Below, one piece after another: positions 22,381 to 35,213 of a stretch of 64,000 nt of DNA. The notes beneath the pieces were generated by a model. That model worked only from the letters and a program-made list of their open reading frames with translations. It was not told the origin of the DNA and did not search any database. The stretch comes from Neolentinus lepideus HHB14362 ss-1 (taxonomy: Eukaryota; Basidiomycota; Agaricomycetes; Gloeophyllales; Gloeophyllaceae), in contig KV425608.1 in assembly GCA_001632425.1 (NCBI GenBank), positions 62,001-126,000 on the forward strand, in the 5' to 3' direction. The first letter of the stretch is position 1. Each line of letters begins with the position of its first letter. A program made the translations under genes and the position numbers.

Positions 22381-23360
22381 TCTCGCTTGATGGATATATC
22401 GAGAACATTGCATTCTATCTCCTTTGTTGATCCATCTCGTAAATAGGCACCGATGGCCTCATGATTCATTCAAGTGGGCAAGCGATCCGAGCGCTAGCGA
22501 TATGCGGACGAGGGCAGCTGTGAGCCTGAACGTCCCGAACCGAAGAGGACATCACCTTACAGCACTTCTAGCACACGTAAGTAGGTGCGTTTGGAGGATA
22601 GACACTAGCACACGAGTGGGCTAGCTTGCGATATACGTGATGTTACCTACAAGTCGTTACTCTTATCTTGTCCCAACGACGATCAATGACGCACCAATAT
22701 TAGCTTGCGGCCTGGGAACAACAATCGTTTTGATTAACTGGTAAGCTTTCATAGGTGAATATACTGACGGGTCTTGAAGCTATTCTGGATACTATCTTAT
22801 CTGGAAGTATTGCTGGATTTCGTCACTGCTTCATTAAGGAACGGCTCATCCTGAACACAATGTTCGCCTAGCCCCGTATTGTCGCCACAACTATTTCATG
22901 CAGTGCTCTTCATTGCAAGGACTTCCCTGCATCCGGGAGACATCCTGCCTAGTAGACTAAACATGAGTCATTGGCACGCACCCTAGCGAGTGACCTTACC
23001 TCAAATTTTCTCTGACGTCGACCTTGTGATGGAGATAGCCCGATTACACTTGTTGATCCCCGTTTTGTACGCCGGTCCATATCAAAGGCCGTTGCGGCAA
23101 GTTCATTCAGTAATGTCGGGGTCATGTAGGCGTGAATGAGACGTCGTCTAACTGTATAAGGAGGTATGTCAACTTGAATGGATTGAGGCGTAGTCGCCCG
23201 GGCGGATCATGCATGTCCCGCACTGTCGATGCAGTCTCGGCAGTTTTCCTGTTTTGTGCGAAATCGCGGCCCTTAAAGCATCGCAGCCCACTATACCCCA
23301 CGACTCGACTCAGAACCACTCCTGTATACTTGACCGCCAAATTACTGTACAAAGTCGACC
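22381..23360. other. Intergenic, 5' side of ornithine aminotransferase
   Basis: No gene or known element is seen. The last 200 bases presumably contain the aminotransferase promoter. Confidence 0.5.
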
Positions 23361-25461
<2,101 letters not shown>

Positions 25462-25683
25462 AGGCACGATGGAGGACGGATGCCCCACTACTGATCCATA
25501 GGGCAATGTACAATTATGCCATTCACATGTATCTACTAGTGTCGAGGCCCGCATTATTTTTACCAATTTAAGAAGGAAACCCACACGGAACATACAAAAG
25601 CAAAAACAAGCGACAGTGTACAAGGTGTCATAATTGCACGAGAAGCCTGCGCGAACTCGTAATGAGAGGTGGGAGAACACGAA

Positions 25684-27233
25684 TTAACGGATCATCTTCT
25701 GCTGCTGCATAGTGTTCTCCTTCTCTTCCTTGGGTGGCGCACCCCATATCTTCCACAGCTTCATGTTCTCCTCCTTCGGGCATACAGTGAAGATCTGCGT
25801 GCCATCCGGACTGAGGACTGCCGTTGCGATGGGGTTTGCATGCGACTTCGTACTGATTAGCCGCCCGTATGAGGGGTACCGGGAGACCGTGACAGAATTG
25901 GACATAGGCGAGATGATGGGCACGGGCTTCTGTGAGGCATCCCGCCCGCTGGGCCGCGTCCAGGAGGACCCGTGCGTGCTAAGGAGCTCCTTGCAGTGCG
26001 GTGACCAGATGAGAGACGTGACGGATGTGTCATAGACGAGGGTGTGTGCGGGCGCGGGTTTAGGGGAGACCGAGCCGGTGAGGGATTTGACGCTCCAGAT
26101 CTTGATCGTGCCCTCGGGATATGCACTACCCGTCGCTAGGGTGTCGGTGTTCCAAGAGCACCATGCTAGAGCCTGAGGAAACGAAAGGTATGAGCAGGAG
26201 TGGGCGATGCAAGATCATTCACCTTCACTGGTGCATCGTGTTTCACCTTCGCGAGCTGTGTGCCCTCGCGTGCGCCGTTGTACTTGCGATAGTCCCATAG
26301 ATGGACGTGACCGAATTCATCGCTCGTCGCCAAGTAGTCCCAATTCGTGCTCCATTTAACACCATGGACCTTTCCTTGGTGAGCCGTAATAACACCAACG
26401 GCGGCCGCCATCCTCGCGTCATAAAGGGTAACATGCCCATTACTCGATCCGACAGCAACAATATGACCGTTCCAGGCCATGCCACCAACACTGTAAGAGG
26501 AGAACCACCGACGCACAGGCTTTTTCCGCCTAAGCTTCCATAGCTCTACCAATCCCGTCGTTGTTCCAGCAGCTAATGTTCCCTCTTCGTGACGGTCCGC
26601 CCACTCCACTGCGCGATACTCGCCAAACGTGGTGCACAGTTTCGAGACGACGCGGGTGTTGAGATCCTGGCAGAAGATGTCCTCCTCGCAGGCTACTGCC
26701 AGGACGTTCTTGTATGACCATGTCAGGGGATAGGAGAAGAGATCCTGACTAATTCCAGATCCATCTAGAGCGAGCAAAGCCTGTCTCTGGTTGATCAGGT
26801 TCGACAGGGCGGAGGTAGCAGGGATGGTGGCAGTCGTGTAAGACATCTCGGTGGCATGGGATTTAAGCGGTTGAAGAGGCATAAAATCGCAATGTTCACT
26901 TAGTCTTTTGTCGAAAGACAGGATATTGTCGCCTTTTAATCCAAAAAACTGGGCGTAGCGTTCCGTGCGAGGACTAATCGTGAGCGGTACTGTAACGTCG
27001 GGCCGTACAGATATGAAACGGTCAGACTGCACGAAGTGAGCTAGATTCCTCTCTAAAGCATCACTACTCACCAGCCCTTCCCCTTTCTCCACTCTTTCCA
27101 CGAAGTCTCCCTCATTCTCTCGTGAAGATGCTATCGGAATCCCCGACAGTCTACGACGTTTAGCGGAGAACTCTGCGGGCGGAAATGGAGAGCTATGTCG
27201 TCGCTTCTTGATGGGCGTCTTAAACTCCATCAT
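25684..27233 (-). CDS. Cdc20/Fizzy-family APC/C activator, WD40
   Basis: Two exons (27233-26223 and 26172-25684) give 499 residues. The N-terminus is basic (KKRRHSS, KRRRLSG). A C-box-like motif DRFISVR follows; the family consensus has proline where this has serine. A WD40 propeller comes next (VLAVACEEDIFCQDL, GHVHLWDYR, GTIKIWSVKS, KLWKIWG). The last two residues are Ile-Arg, the family's C-terminal IR tail that docks on the APC/C. Together these mark a substrate-recruiting activator of the anaphase-promoting complex. The sequence is diverged, so a meiosis-specific Ama1/Mfr1-type activator is possible (inference). Two adjacent ATGs at 27233 and 27230 are the best starts; the frame stays open to 27362. 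An E-box pair lies upstream. Confidence 0.85.
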
Positions 27234-27357
27234 TGAAAGTTTCGTCTGGATATTTGAGTCTTGTTCGGAATACTTCAGGAAGGGCACGACGAGAGAGCAA
27301 GCTGGTAAATGCCACAAGGGCGCGCCGATCGCGCCAGCCGCGTTCCATTGCGTTAAC

Positions 27358-27383
27358 ATCACGTGATAAATATATCACGTGAT
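27358..27383. promoter_or_regulatory. Twin ATCACGTGAT palindromes (E-box pair)
   Basis: Two perfect 10-base palindromes, atcacgtgat at 27358-27367 and 27374-27383, are separated by six A/T bases. The core CACGTG is bound by basic helix-loop-helix factors. The pair lies about 125 bases before the start of the APC/C activator, a plausible promoter position. Confidence 0.55.
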
Positions 27384-27824
27384 CAGACGCCACTAGTATG
27401 TTATTATATATCACGGACATAAAACGAAAGAGAAGAGTGTCCCACTATCTCAGAAAAGCCGCAGGTGGGACTGGGGACCCTGTTGGTGCATTTCTGTTTT
27501 CATCGACAGAATCGCCAGTCGAAATTCTCCTTACTTGAGAGATGAGAAGAACAGAAGAGTCGAAGTCGTTGACAGAAAGATCAAGCAGTCTTGTGTGAAG
27601 GTGTACCTAAAGGCCGAGCGCATCGGTCATGGTACTATGATAATAACAGACGTGGCCGTTGAAACGTTGACGCGTTGGCCATGTCTCTTCCAGTCGTGCA
27701 AGTTCTTGACCACGTAACGATCTGGACTGCTGGACAAGATAGTGCAGTGAGGATATTCCAGATCTAGGTAGTACACTCCATCCGATAACAAACACGATAT
27801 AGTACAGATGCCTATCCTTCACAT
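27384..27824. other. Intergenic
   Basis: This holds the upstream flank of the APC/C activator and the 3' flank of Nudix gene 1. No gene is seen. Confidence 0.5.
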
Positions 27825-28671
27825 TTATCTACGTTGCCTTCCGTTCCCAGAGTCTCGAGAGCCAGAAGATCTTGTTGCACGTCGAGGTGGGGGATCTTGA
27901 CTCGCTTCACCACCTGAACTCTGGGATAAGTACGTATGCACATACAGATCCCAAGCCATTTGAACGATGCGAGCTTCGATACCTGTATTCCCAAGCTTTT
28001 CTATTGCTTCCTGCGGTGACAAGAGATGGCTAACGTATTGTTGTTCGTCGAACATGCCTGTGTTCTCTTCTCGTACCTGTGCAGACAATAAGTCCACAGA
28101 ATTATTTGAGGAAGTACCGTGCACTGACCGCATCTTCATTGATAAGTCCTACATACCAGAACGTGAGATACTCCCCCCCGTTACCTCCGTACTCACGTCC
28201 AAATCGCAGCGTAGAGACAAAGATCGGCTCCGTGGTGGCTGAAGAATTGCGCCTAGATCCTGTAGCAGGAGCCCTACTACCGCTGAGAAGTGGCAGAAAC
28301 TCCGCCGTATATCCAGACTTGATGTGGTACGACAATACACGTCAGGATCGCAACTGAAGTTATGCTCAGACACGTACCTCTTCATGAGCTTCTCTCAATG
28401 CCGCCTCTTCCAAGGTCTCCCCAACATCCTTCCTTCCCTTCGGGAGAAACCAAGACTGAGAGAATCCATCATGTACCAGCACAATCTTCTGTGTCGAAGG
28501 CTGTATAATGACCATGCCTGCACCTAAGAGGAAATCCGACGCGAACCACAGGCTATCCGAGACCGCTGGAGTAGACCAATCGGAGAATCGTGGCGGCTCA
28601 GGGGGTCGTGGTTGTTGAATAGGCGGCGGGGCTGCTCGACGCCAGGCATTGCGATTTCGGGTCGGCAGCAT
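27825..28671 (-). CDS. Nudix hydrolase, copy 1
   Basis: Three exons (28671-28378, 28317-28129, 28076-27825) give 244 residues. The Nudix box is complete except that the usual late glycine is arginine: G-x5-E-x7-RE-x2-EE as GRKDVGETLEEAALREAHEE, preceded by WFLPKG. The conserved lead-in is TPAVSDSLWFASDFLLGAGMV. After the Nudix fold comes a helical C-terminal part (EQQYVSHLLSPQEAIEKL) and an arginine-serine-rich tail. Nudix enzymes cleave nucleoside diphosphates linked to another moiety; the substrate cannot be told. The ATG at 28671 is chosen because it is the first in frame with the paralogue's start region. A transposon ends about 160 bases upstream. It is paralogous to the gene at 30060-30884 with the same intron positions. 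Confidence 0.85.
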
Positions 28672-28822
28672 AGCATAGCAACCTTGGAGGATCTGAAGAG
28701 CCTTGGTTAGCACTTGATTAGCCTCCAGGATTCCAAGTATAGAGTTGCCGGGACGCAGACAGGACTGGTATATGAATCTCTCCCGAGGAAACACGAAGGC
28801 ACGAGGCCACAGTTGTGGCACG

Positions 28823-28829
28823 CGACAAG
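28823..28829. repeat. Left target-site duplication of transposon 1
   Basis: The 7-base sequence CGACAAG at 28823-28829 is repeated exactly at 29593-29599, directly outside the two ends of the element. Confidence 0.75.
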
Positions 28830-29592
28830 GGCACAGGAAAAATGGCGAGGCACTGCGAGGCGTGGCGAGGCACCTGCGAGGCACTTGAGCCGATAGGTGA
28901 GTCGTGCCGACTAAGTGTTCGCCCTCGCATAGAGTTTGTTTGATGAAAATATATATGTTTTATGCTACCTATATAATGTTTTCAAACCTTTGAGCCTTTC
29001 TATATCTCAAGAGATATTTTGTAAGTAGACAGCTCGTCCCAGTTCCAACGCGCGGTCAGGACAGTGAATTAACTGAAGTGTTCTTTCATTGATGTTCAAT
29101 ATTGTATGTCTATGCTTTAAATATAAGAAACTAACTATCCTAAGTACTGCTTGCTGTGCAAGTTAGCATTGTCTTAAGTGTCGATCCTTGCAATGAGTCC
29201 AAGCTTGAGTACTGAGTACTTGAGTGCCTCGCCACTGCCTCGCAAGTGCCTCTCGAATGCCTCGCCACTGCCTCGCAAGTGCCTCGCAATGCCTCGCCAC
29301 TCGAGTCGACTTAAATAGAGCATCGACAACGATTCGCTCCGCTAAGTCTGGATTAATATGGTCTTGGGAGACTCATTCTTCCCAAATATGGACTGATAAT
29401 CAATAGACAAGTCCCAATGGACCTCAATGGACCCGAAAGATTCCTCTGCGACTCACTCAAGTGAGCAGAACATAGCAAGAAAAAGTGCATGATCCTTTAG
29501 ACAGATAATTTATATGTTATTGGAAGATTTAATACTGACATAATACATTCACTAAAAAATGGACTCAAGTGCCTCGCCATTTTCCCACTGCC
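28830..29592. mobile_element. Miniature inverted-repeat transposon 1, hAT-like
   Basis: The element is 763 bp with 24-bp terminal inverted repeats: 28830-28853 (ggcacaggaaaaatggcgag...) and the complement of 29569-29592, matching at 21 of 24 positions. It is flanked by the exact 7-bp duplication CGACAAG (8 bp with one mismatch), close to the 8-bp duplications made by hAT transposases. Inside both ends are clusters of the motif tgcctcgc / gcgaggca in inverted orientation (28850-28885 and 29223-29310), like hAT subterminal repeats. The interior is AT-rich and has no transposase frame, so it is non-autonomous. It sits in the upstream region of Nudix gene 1. Confidence 0.8.
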
Positions 29593-29599
29593 CGACAAG
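29593..29599. repeat. Right target-site duplication of transposon 1
   Basis: This is the exact copy of the left duplication, CGACAAG, adjoining the right inverted repeat. Confidence 0.75.
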
Positions 29600-30059
29600 T
29601 AAGAGCTTGGACATAGGTACAGCATTGAATATTGAAATCCGGGCCGTGCTTACCGCCTGTGTAGATGGCTAGCAAGTACATGCAATGCACGTCGCATGCA
29701 CCGTAGCGAGGTTGGTTGCAATACTAGATTCTACGCACGGGACCGCAGAGATACTACATTGAATTCGTACAAGCGTCGTGGAAGTCGTGAACTGTCGTCG
29801 TAATGCCAATATTTGCATGTACCGTCTCGACTCTGCTATCCCCAATCGTTCGACAGAAACACTACCCCTACGTAACTCCCAACGATCTAGAACGCCCGTC
29901 TGAATAACTTACCTAGACCTATTTCCACAATTGCAATGAGAGTGAAGCGGTGGCAATGGAACACACCTTTGGGTGTGGCAAGGGAATCCAGACTGGATGC
30001 ATAGTGCATAGGAGAAAACAGCGATGTCACAGTAGAGGGGGGAATCTGCAATCAAGTCT
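29600..30059. other. Intergenic
   Basis: This is the 3' flank of Nudix gene 2 and distal upstream region of Nudix gene 1. No gene is seen. Confidence 0.45.
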
Positions 30060-30884
30060 TTAAGCTGGTCGCCCACGGGATCCGGAGTCCATCTGACGAG
30101 AATCTCTTCGTTCACTACTTGTTTGATGCCTTGTTGTACGACTTCGGGTGTCGTACGTTTGCAAGAACAGACGCCATGCCACATCAACAACGTGAGCTTG
30201 AACACCGCCGAGTTTCTCTAACGCTTCTTGCACTGTCAGCAGATGGCCAACGTAGTGCTGTTCGTCCGACATGCCAGTACCTTCTGCTCGCACCTGCCAC
30301 ATCGAGATCACTCAACCTGTATGTGCAAGAACACGTATTGTGCTTACTGCATCTGCGCCAATGTATCCCACATACCAAAATGTGAGATATTCCCCGCCAT
30401 AATCACCTCGGTAGCGAGGACGGAAATATGTAGTACCAACAAATATCGGCTCGGTGTTAGCGGTTGAGTTTACCAAGGAACCAGGTGCAGGGGCTCTACT
30501 GGGAGTGTAAAGGGGCAAGAATTCGGCTCTGTATCCAGACTATGTGACATCGTCAGTACGAAGTACCAACCATCTTCGAAGCCAGCTGAAGACACGTACC
30601 TCCTCATAACCCTCTCTCAGCGCCGCTGCCTCTATACTTTCCCCGACATCTTTCCTCCCCTTAGGTAGAAACCACCTTCGATCGCGCCCGTCGTGAACCA
30701 CGACGATTTTCCATGTGGATTGCTGGATGATGACCATGCCAGCACCGATGACAAAGTCCGAGGCAAACCACAAGCTATCCGAGACTGCAGGAGTGGAGAG
30801 AGTAGAGAATCGAGGCGCTTCAGGGTCTTCAGGTGGTGCAGTGAGTCGGCGCCTTGCAGTAGTAGTGCTAGCTCTGGAGGACAT
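30060..30884 (-). CDS. Nudix hydrolase, copy 2
   Basis: Three exons (30884-30600, 30539-30348, 30293-30060) give 236 residues. It is collinear with copy 1: the same lead-in (TPAVSDSLWFASDFVIGAGM), WFLPKG, the Nudix box GRKDVGESIEAAALREGYEE, a shared GGEYLTFWYVG segment, and the helical end (EQHYVGHLLTVQEALEKLGG). The catalytic glutamates are present. The tail is again rich in arginine and serine but not conserved in order. Intron positions and phases are identical to copy 1, showing tandem duplication. The ATG at 30884 is real and in good position relative to copy 1. Substrate unknown; nucleotide or inositol-phosphate substrates are both possible for this fold. Confidence 0.85.
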
Positions 30885-31622
30885 GGCAGGGATCGGAGAA
30901 TGAGGCTGCCAGGAAAAAGTCTTGAGAGTAGGCGGTTGATGCCTGTAGCTGTCACAACGTGGACCAAGTACTGCTAGCTCCTTGTAGCCGACTTGAATAT
31001 AGAATCTGAGAAGTTCTGGCCGGAATTATGTACGTGTTAAGGAGTTCGCAGGCAGAAGCTGATGTTGATATCGAGTATTGATCTCAGCAGACTGGATGCT
31101 GATTGACGGCCACAGTAATAACGACCAACTAAGTACACGCCCCTCCTGTCGATGAAGAAGGGAACAAAGTTCTACCAGGGGTAGAAACAAACCAGCTCGG
31201 GGGGAACACTGAAGAGCGTGAGACACCGACGAACCAGCCAAAAGAGTTCATGGACATGACTTGCGGTGTTCCTGGGGTCGACGCCCATACGAAGTTGTAA
31301 GGAATCTCTGCACTCAGAGAAGACGTATACGGCACAGCAAACCCGGGCAGGCCACATGAGCACGACCCTTCAAAGCTTCAATTAATGTTAACGTTCAGCA
31401 ACGGTCAACCAGAATTCACCCATTCCAAGCGATCGAAATATATATTTTATCCAGCCCCAATATTATTACTCGAAGATGAAAGCGCGTTGACAAGTAAAAG
31501 GAGTCGTGAAAGTCGTAGAAGTCGTCATAGTCGTATAGATATGAATAAATACGGCGGTGCAGATGAAGTAAAGAAGGCAAATCAAAACAAAAGTCACGAC
31601 GAGAATGCCTTGGATCCTTCGG
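30885..31622. other. Intergenic with short tandem repeat
   Basis: No gene is seen. Positions 31502-31537 hold four 9-base units of agtcgtnnn, in the likely 3' region of the GPI-anchored protein gene. Confidence 0.5.
31502..31537. repeat. 9-bp tandem repeat, four units
   Basis: The units are agtcgtgaa, agtcgtaga, agtcgtcat and agtcgtata: six fixed and three variable bases. Confidence 0.8.
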
Positions 31623-32302
31623 TTACGCCATGAATACCAATCCCATGAGACCCAGTGCCACGAGGAGCACATTCCCATTGTGTAATGATACAGACAAGGA
31701 AGTGCTGCTTGATGCGGTGGCAGTCGCAGCAGCGGCACTGCTGCTGGGAGCCGTTTCGCCATCCACTCCCGACACGTTCCCTAGAAGCGTGCTTGCTAAG
31801 GCACAGACATTTCTCATTCCAGAAACCGCAGACGGGAGGTCAGGATCATTCAGGACGTCGGTCTGATTAGTTTGAGTGAAGCTAATCGTGAGGTTAGGAA
31901 CGGATGGAAACCCAGGAGAAACAAACGCACCAGTCAGCGCATTGGGGGAACACAGACTGGAACGTGTCAGTGCAGGCACATTTGATGACGTCCACGAACG
32001 CCCCGGGATTAAATATAATCTACCATATCTCTCGGATCATACTCCTCTCAACTGCAATAATATTAACTACCGACCATGGAAAAGTTGGCCAATACTGGAG
32101 CTGCCTGCGCACAACTGCTAATCTGCGAATAATTTGCAGCGCAGATAGGGCAGCTCGGTGGATACGACGGGAAGTAGGGCTCTGTGCGAGAGAACAGGGG
32201 CACAGAACGAACGGCGGGGCCAAGGGTCACTGCAGGGTATGGAGAGCTAGACGCAAGACCGTAAAACAGCACAAGACATGCAATAAATAACAGAGAGTTC
32301 AT
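31623..32302 (-). CDS. Small secreted GPI-anchored protein
   Basis: Three exons (32302-32075, 32019-31931, 31881-31623) give 191 residues. A signal peptide (LLFIACLVLFYGLASS) is followed by a cysteine-containing domain: CPICAANYSQISSCAQAA, then NPGAFVDVIKCACTDTF, FPQC and ADC across the second splice. Next is an NQT glycosylation site, a Ser/Ala/Thr-rich stretch and a hydrophobic tail (NVLLVALGLMGLVFMA) typical of GPI attachment. This layout is common among agaricomycete cell-surface proteins of unknown function. The domain is CFEM-like only in a loose sense, with fewer cysteines. The splice choice is supported because it alone restores the cysteine-rich frame. Confidence 0.8.
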
Positions 32303-32461
32303 TGCGCTAGTTCTAATTGCGCTAGTTCTAGTCGAGTTTGCTTAGCCCCGCCGCCGTGGTCGTCGTTGTCGACGATGTCCCTCTCGTGGGAGGTCACGAT
32401 CCCGTGTGTTGTCCAGCTTCGCGGCAATATCCTAGCGGTCGCATATTAATATGTTCCTAGT

Positions 32462-32470
32462 CTCAAAGTG
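32462..32470. repeat. Left target-site duplication of transposon 2
   Basis: CTCAAAGTG at 32462-32470 is repeated exactly at 32783-32791. Confidence 0.75.
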
Positions 32471-32782
32471 GGCTTATATACTATAGGTGTGGACTTTCGC
32501 GAAATTAAAGTAAATTAAATAATTAAATCGAAGGGAGGGGAGAAGGAGGGGGAGAGACCGGTCTATCTGCAGCAGATACACCTCGGAAAAGCCCCCAAAT
32601 TAATTAGCAGCAATGGTCATCTATTATGCAGTTACCAGTGGCTTTAGATGACTGAAAACTCCTTCAGGAAAGTGGTTCAAGCGTGAGAGTCCTACCCGAA
32701 TCAAGTATACGAGCTTCAAAGTCCGAACTATATTTCAAACTCAGTTATAGATCTATATGTCCACACCTATAGCATAACTGCC
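32471..32782. mobile_element. Miniature inverted-repeat transposon 2, Mutator-like
   Basis: This 312-bp element has terminal inverted repeats of about 24 bp (ggcttatatactataggtgt at the left; the complement at 32759-32782), matching at about 20 of 24 positions. An exact 9-bp target duplication, CTCAAAGTG, flanks it; 9 bp is typical of Mutator-like elements. The interior is AT-rich with a purine-rich tract near 32528-32560 and no coding capacity. It lies about 170 bases upstream of the GPI-anchored protein start. Confidence 0.78.
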
Positions 32783-32791
32783 CTCAAAGTG
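32783..32791. repeat. Right target-site duplication of transposon 2
   Basis: This is the exact copy of CTCAAAGTG next to the right inverted repeat. Confidence 0.75.
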
Positions 32792-34291
32792 GCAAGACTG
32801 CTAGAGCATAGGTACATACTATGGCTGAGCCATGCATTCGAAGAAATACACGGTTCAGAACTATATGAACCTCCGTCGCTTGGACTGCGGCTCCAGCCGA
32901 GGGTGGGACGTTATCATCCTTCACGGAATGAGTACTCGGTCGAAGAAATTCGTGTTCTACATATATTTCCGGTCTTCGATGCACTATGCATTCTATTTCG
33001 GTCAGTACTGAGGTATAGGAACCGCTGCGTGAGGACGTACCGTTACAGCACTGTCGAAGGACTGGTCAGAGTGAAGCGCGCAGCCGCGACCATCGATGCT
33101 TACCGCAATTTCATGAAGTATAAGTCGCGTCGCACGTCATCACTACAGTTCATGTAGTATCTCCACATCATGGTTGTCAATTGAAGGACAGCGCGAAAGA
33201 AGAGCAGTCCACGAGTGATGGCAAAACCAACCATTCGCACTACCAGATCTCAGGCTGTACGGAGGATCCAGCTGCAGTAAATACGTTTGTAACCCAGCAG
33301 CGTATGTATATAAGGACGAGTCTATCATATATTCATTATATGGTGGGTATGATCGTAATACATGGGCAAGTGAACTGGCACCCTGACTACATCCACGATA
33401 AAACGACGAGGCACTAGCAGACGAGAGTATATCTCACCGACAGTAAGATGAATGTTATGTTTTGATGCATGATAGAGCACTTCCGAAGTCTATAGATCCG
33501 ATGAAGTACAATGCGCGAAGGACGAGTGAAATAATGACTCAAATGAAAAGACGCCTTTTCATGAAGCCAGGTGACTAGAGCACACGCAATAAGCTGGAGC
33601 CATTCCACTGGCTGTCCACAATGATACTGAGCGGGAGACCGGCACCGTACAACAGTGGCAAGAATCTATCAACACTGAGTCGGTGGAATAGCGTAGCTTG
33701 TGTCTCCGCGAGTTTTGCCGTCTGAAGAGCTTGCTTGCAGATAAATACGATGTGACCAGCTGTGATGAATGTCGGAGGTGAGTAGCACAGTACTGAACTC
33801 TGTTATGATAGCTCACTAGAACCGGCCCCCACGGCAATAAGATCCGGAAAAGCTCGTTAGGATGATTGATGGACAGTACACGTCTATTATAAAATGGCCA
33901 TATGTGGTGGGCGTCGGTGGGCTCTTCGGCGGCCTGGGCGCGATCCCGAAGGACGCGGTGAACCCGGGTATTTTGGTTGCCATCGGAAAGATCTTCTGAA
34001 CCGCCCAATACCCCCCCAAGATCTAGAGGATAACACACAGGAGCCTATGCAGTAATTTCGGTCTAGCCGCTAGAGTACGAGACATCTGCTCATCTCGCGT
34101 GTGGCGCGTGTCGCAGGTCTAGCAGGTTTATTGACACATAAACACTGATGTCAGACGTGCCTCTGGACGGACGGGGACAAGCGATAGAGACAGAGCAGAA
34201 ACGCTTGAATATTTAAGGAGCAGAGAAACTGTACCAAGTTGGTCATCTGAACGTTAGTGCAGCACGCATCAATTCATAACAGCATTGAGAA
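32792..34291. other. Gene-poor stretch
   Basis: There are only short frames without family features or convincing splice chains. A frame on the minus strand at 33559-34038 shows no recognisable motif. Confidence 0.45.
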
Positions 34292-34564
34292 ATGGGACCC
34301 ACAGACACAAATCGAGCGGATCCACCTTCGTCATGCGCTGATATAGCCAAAATCCCTCGTTTCATGGAGTCTACAGCGCGAGGATCAAACTTTGAGTTCA
34401 CTGCTGAAAGTAGGCAGCTTGATAAAAGGTTACTAGTCGCGTCAGCCCTAGTAGCCGCAACATTAATGACTCTGCTATGGTCGTGGATGACTTATGACCA
34501 CGTCCGAACTGGCAGTCGCAGGCAGGACTGCGTTCGGTACGTGGATGTCTCGATCCGAAGTTGA
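34292..34564 (+). CDS. Weak candidate: 90-residue single-pass membrane protein
   Basis: An ATG-started frame of 90 codons contains one hydrophobic segment (LLVASALVAATLMTLLW) after a polar N-terminus. A second ATG-started frame of 58 codons follows on the same strand (34583-34759), hydrophilic and acidic. No splice joining them in frame was found. I recognise no family. This could be chance, and antisense frames of similar size exist. Confidence 0.18.
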   Translation: MGPTDTNRADPPSSCADIAKIPRFMESTARGSNFEFTAESRQLDKRLLVASALVAATLMTLLWSWMTYDHVRTGSRRQDCVRYVDVSIRS

Positions 34565-34759
34565 TGGTGACGACGAGATCTGATGACCAATGCCGACGAA
34601 TATGAGAGCGGAGACAAGGAGTACTTCACCGTTGAAGCAAACGAGAGAGGAGTAGACGTAATTTTGGCACAAGGAGAGGTTTGTGGATTGGAAATTGACA
34701 TAAATGCTGGAACACGTAAGGTCGACTTCAGCACTGCGTCGAACGGATGTAATTGAATG

Positions 34760-35213
34760 AAAGGACATACATAAGCAATGCGCAAAAATACGCCAGTATA
34801 CATCTTGAAGGAGGATGTACACCAGCAACTTTAAAAGATACAGGAAGCAAATACAATACACCTAAGACATCACGAGCGAAAGCAGGCGACAACGGTCCCC
34901 GAATGATAGCTAAAGAGTACCAGCAAACAAGCATACCAAAATTACAGCCGATAATCCGAAAAGCGTAGTAACAGGTGAACAGGGTATTGAATCAGATGGT
35001 ATTCCGGACAAGATGGCACACTCTGCAGAACTGTTCTCTGCTCGACATGTGTATCACAGTTCTGTAACGCTGAAGTTCCGAGCTCAACTTGGGACCTTTT
35101 CTAGTCGGAGTCATCCAATATAGTAAATTGGACACACGAAGCCTGCAGCAGATCTTTGAGACTTGTCAGTACATCTTCCAACACTGCAATTACTGACGCA
35201 CCCCATGAATAGT
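34760..35213. other. Intergenic
   Basis: No gene is seen. The end near 35213 is the 3' flank of the kinase-like gene. Confidence 0.45.
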
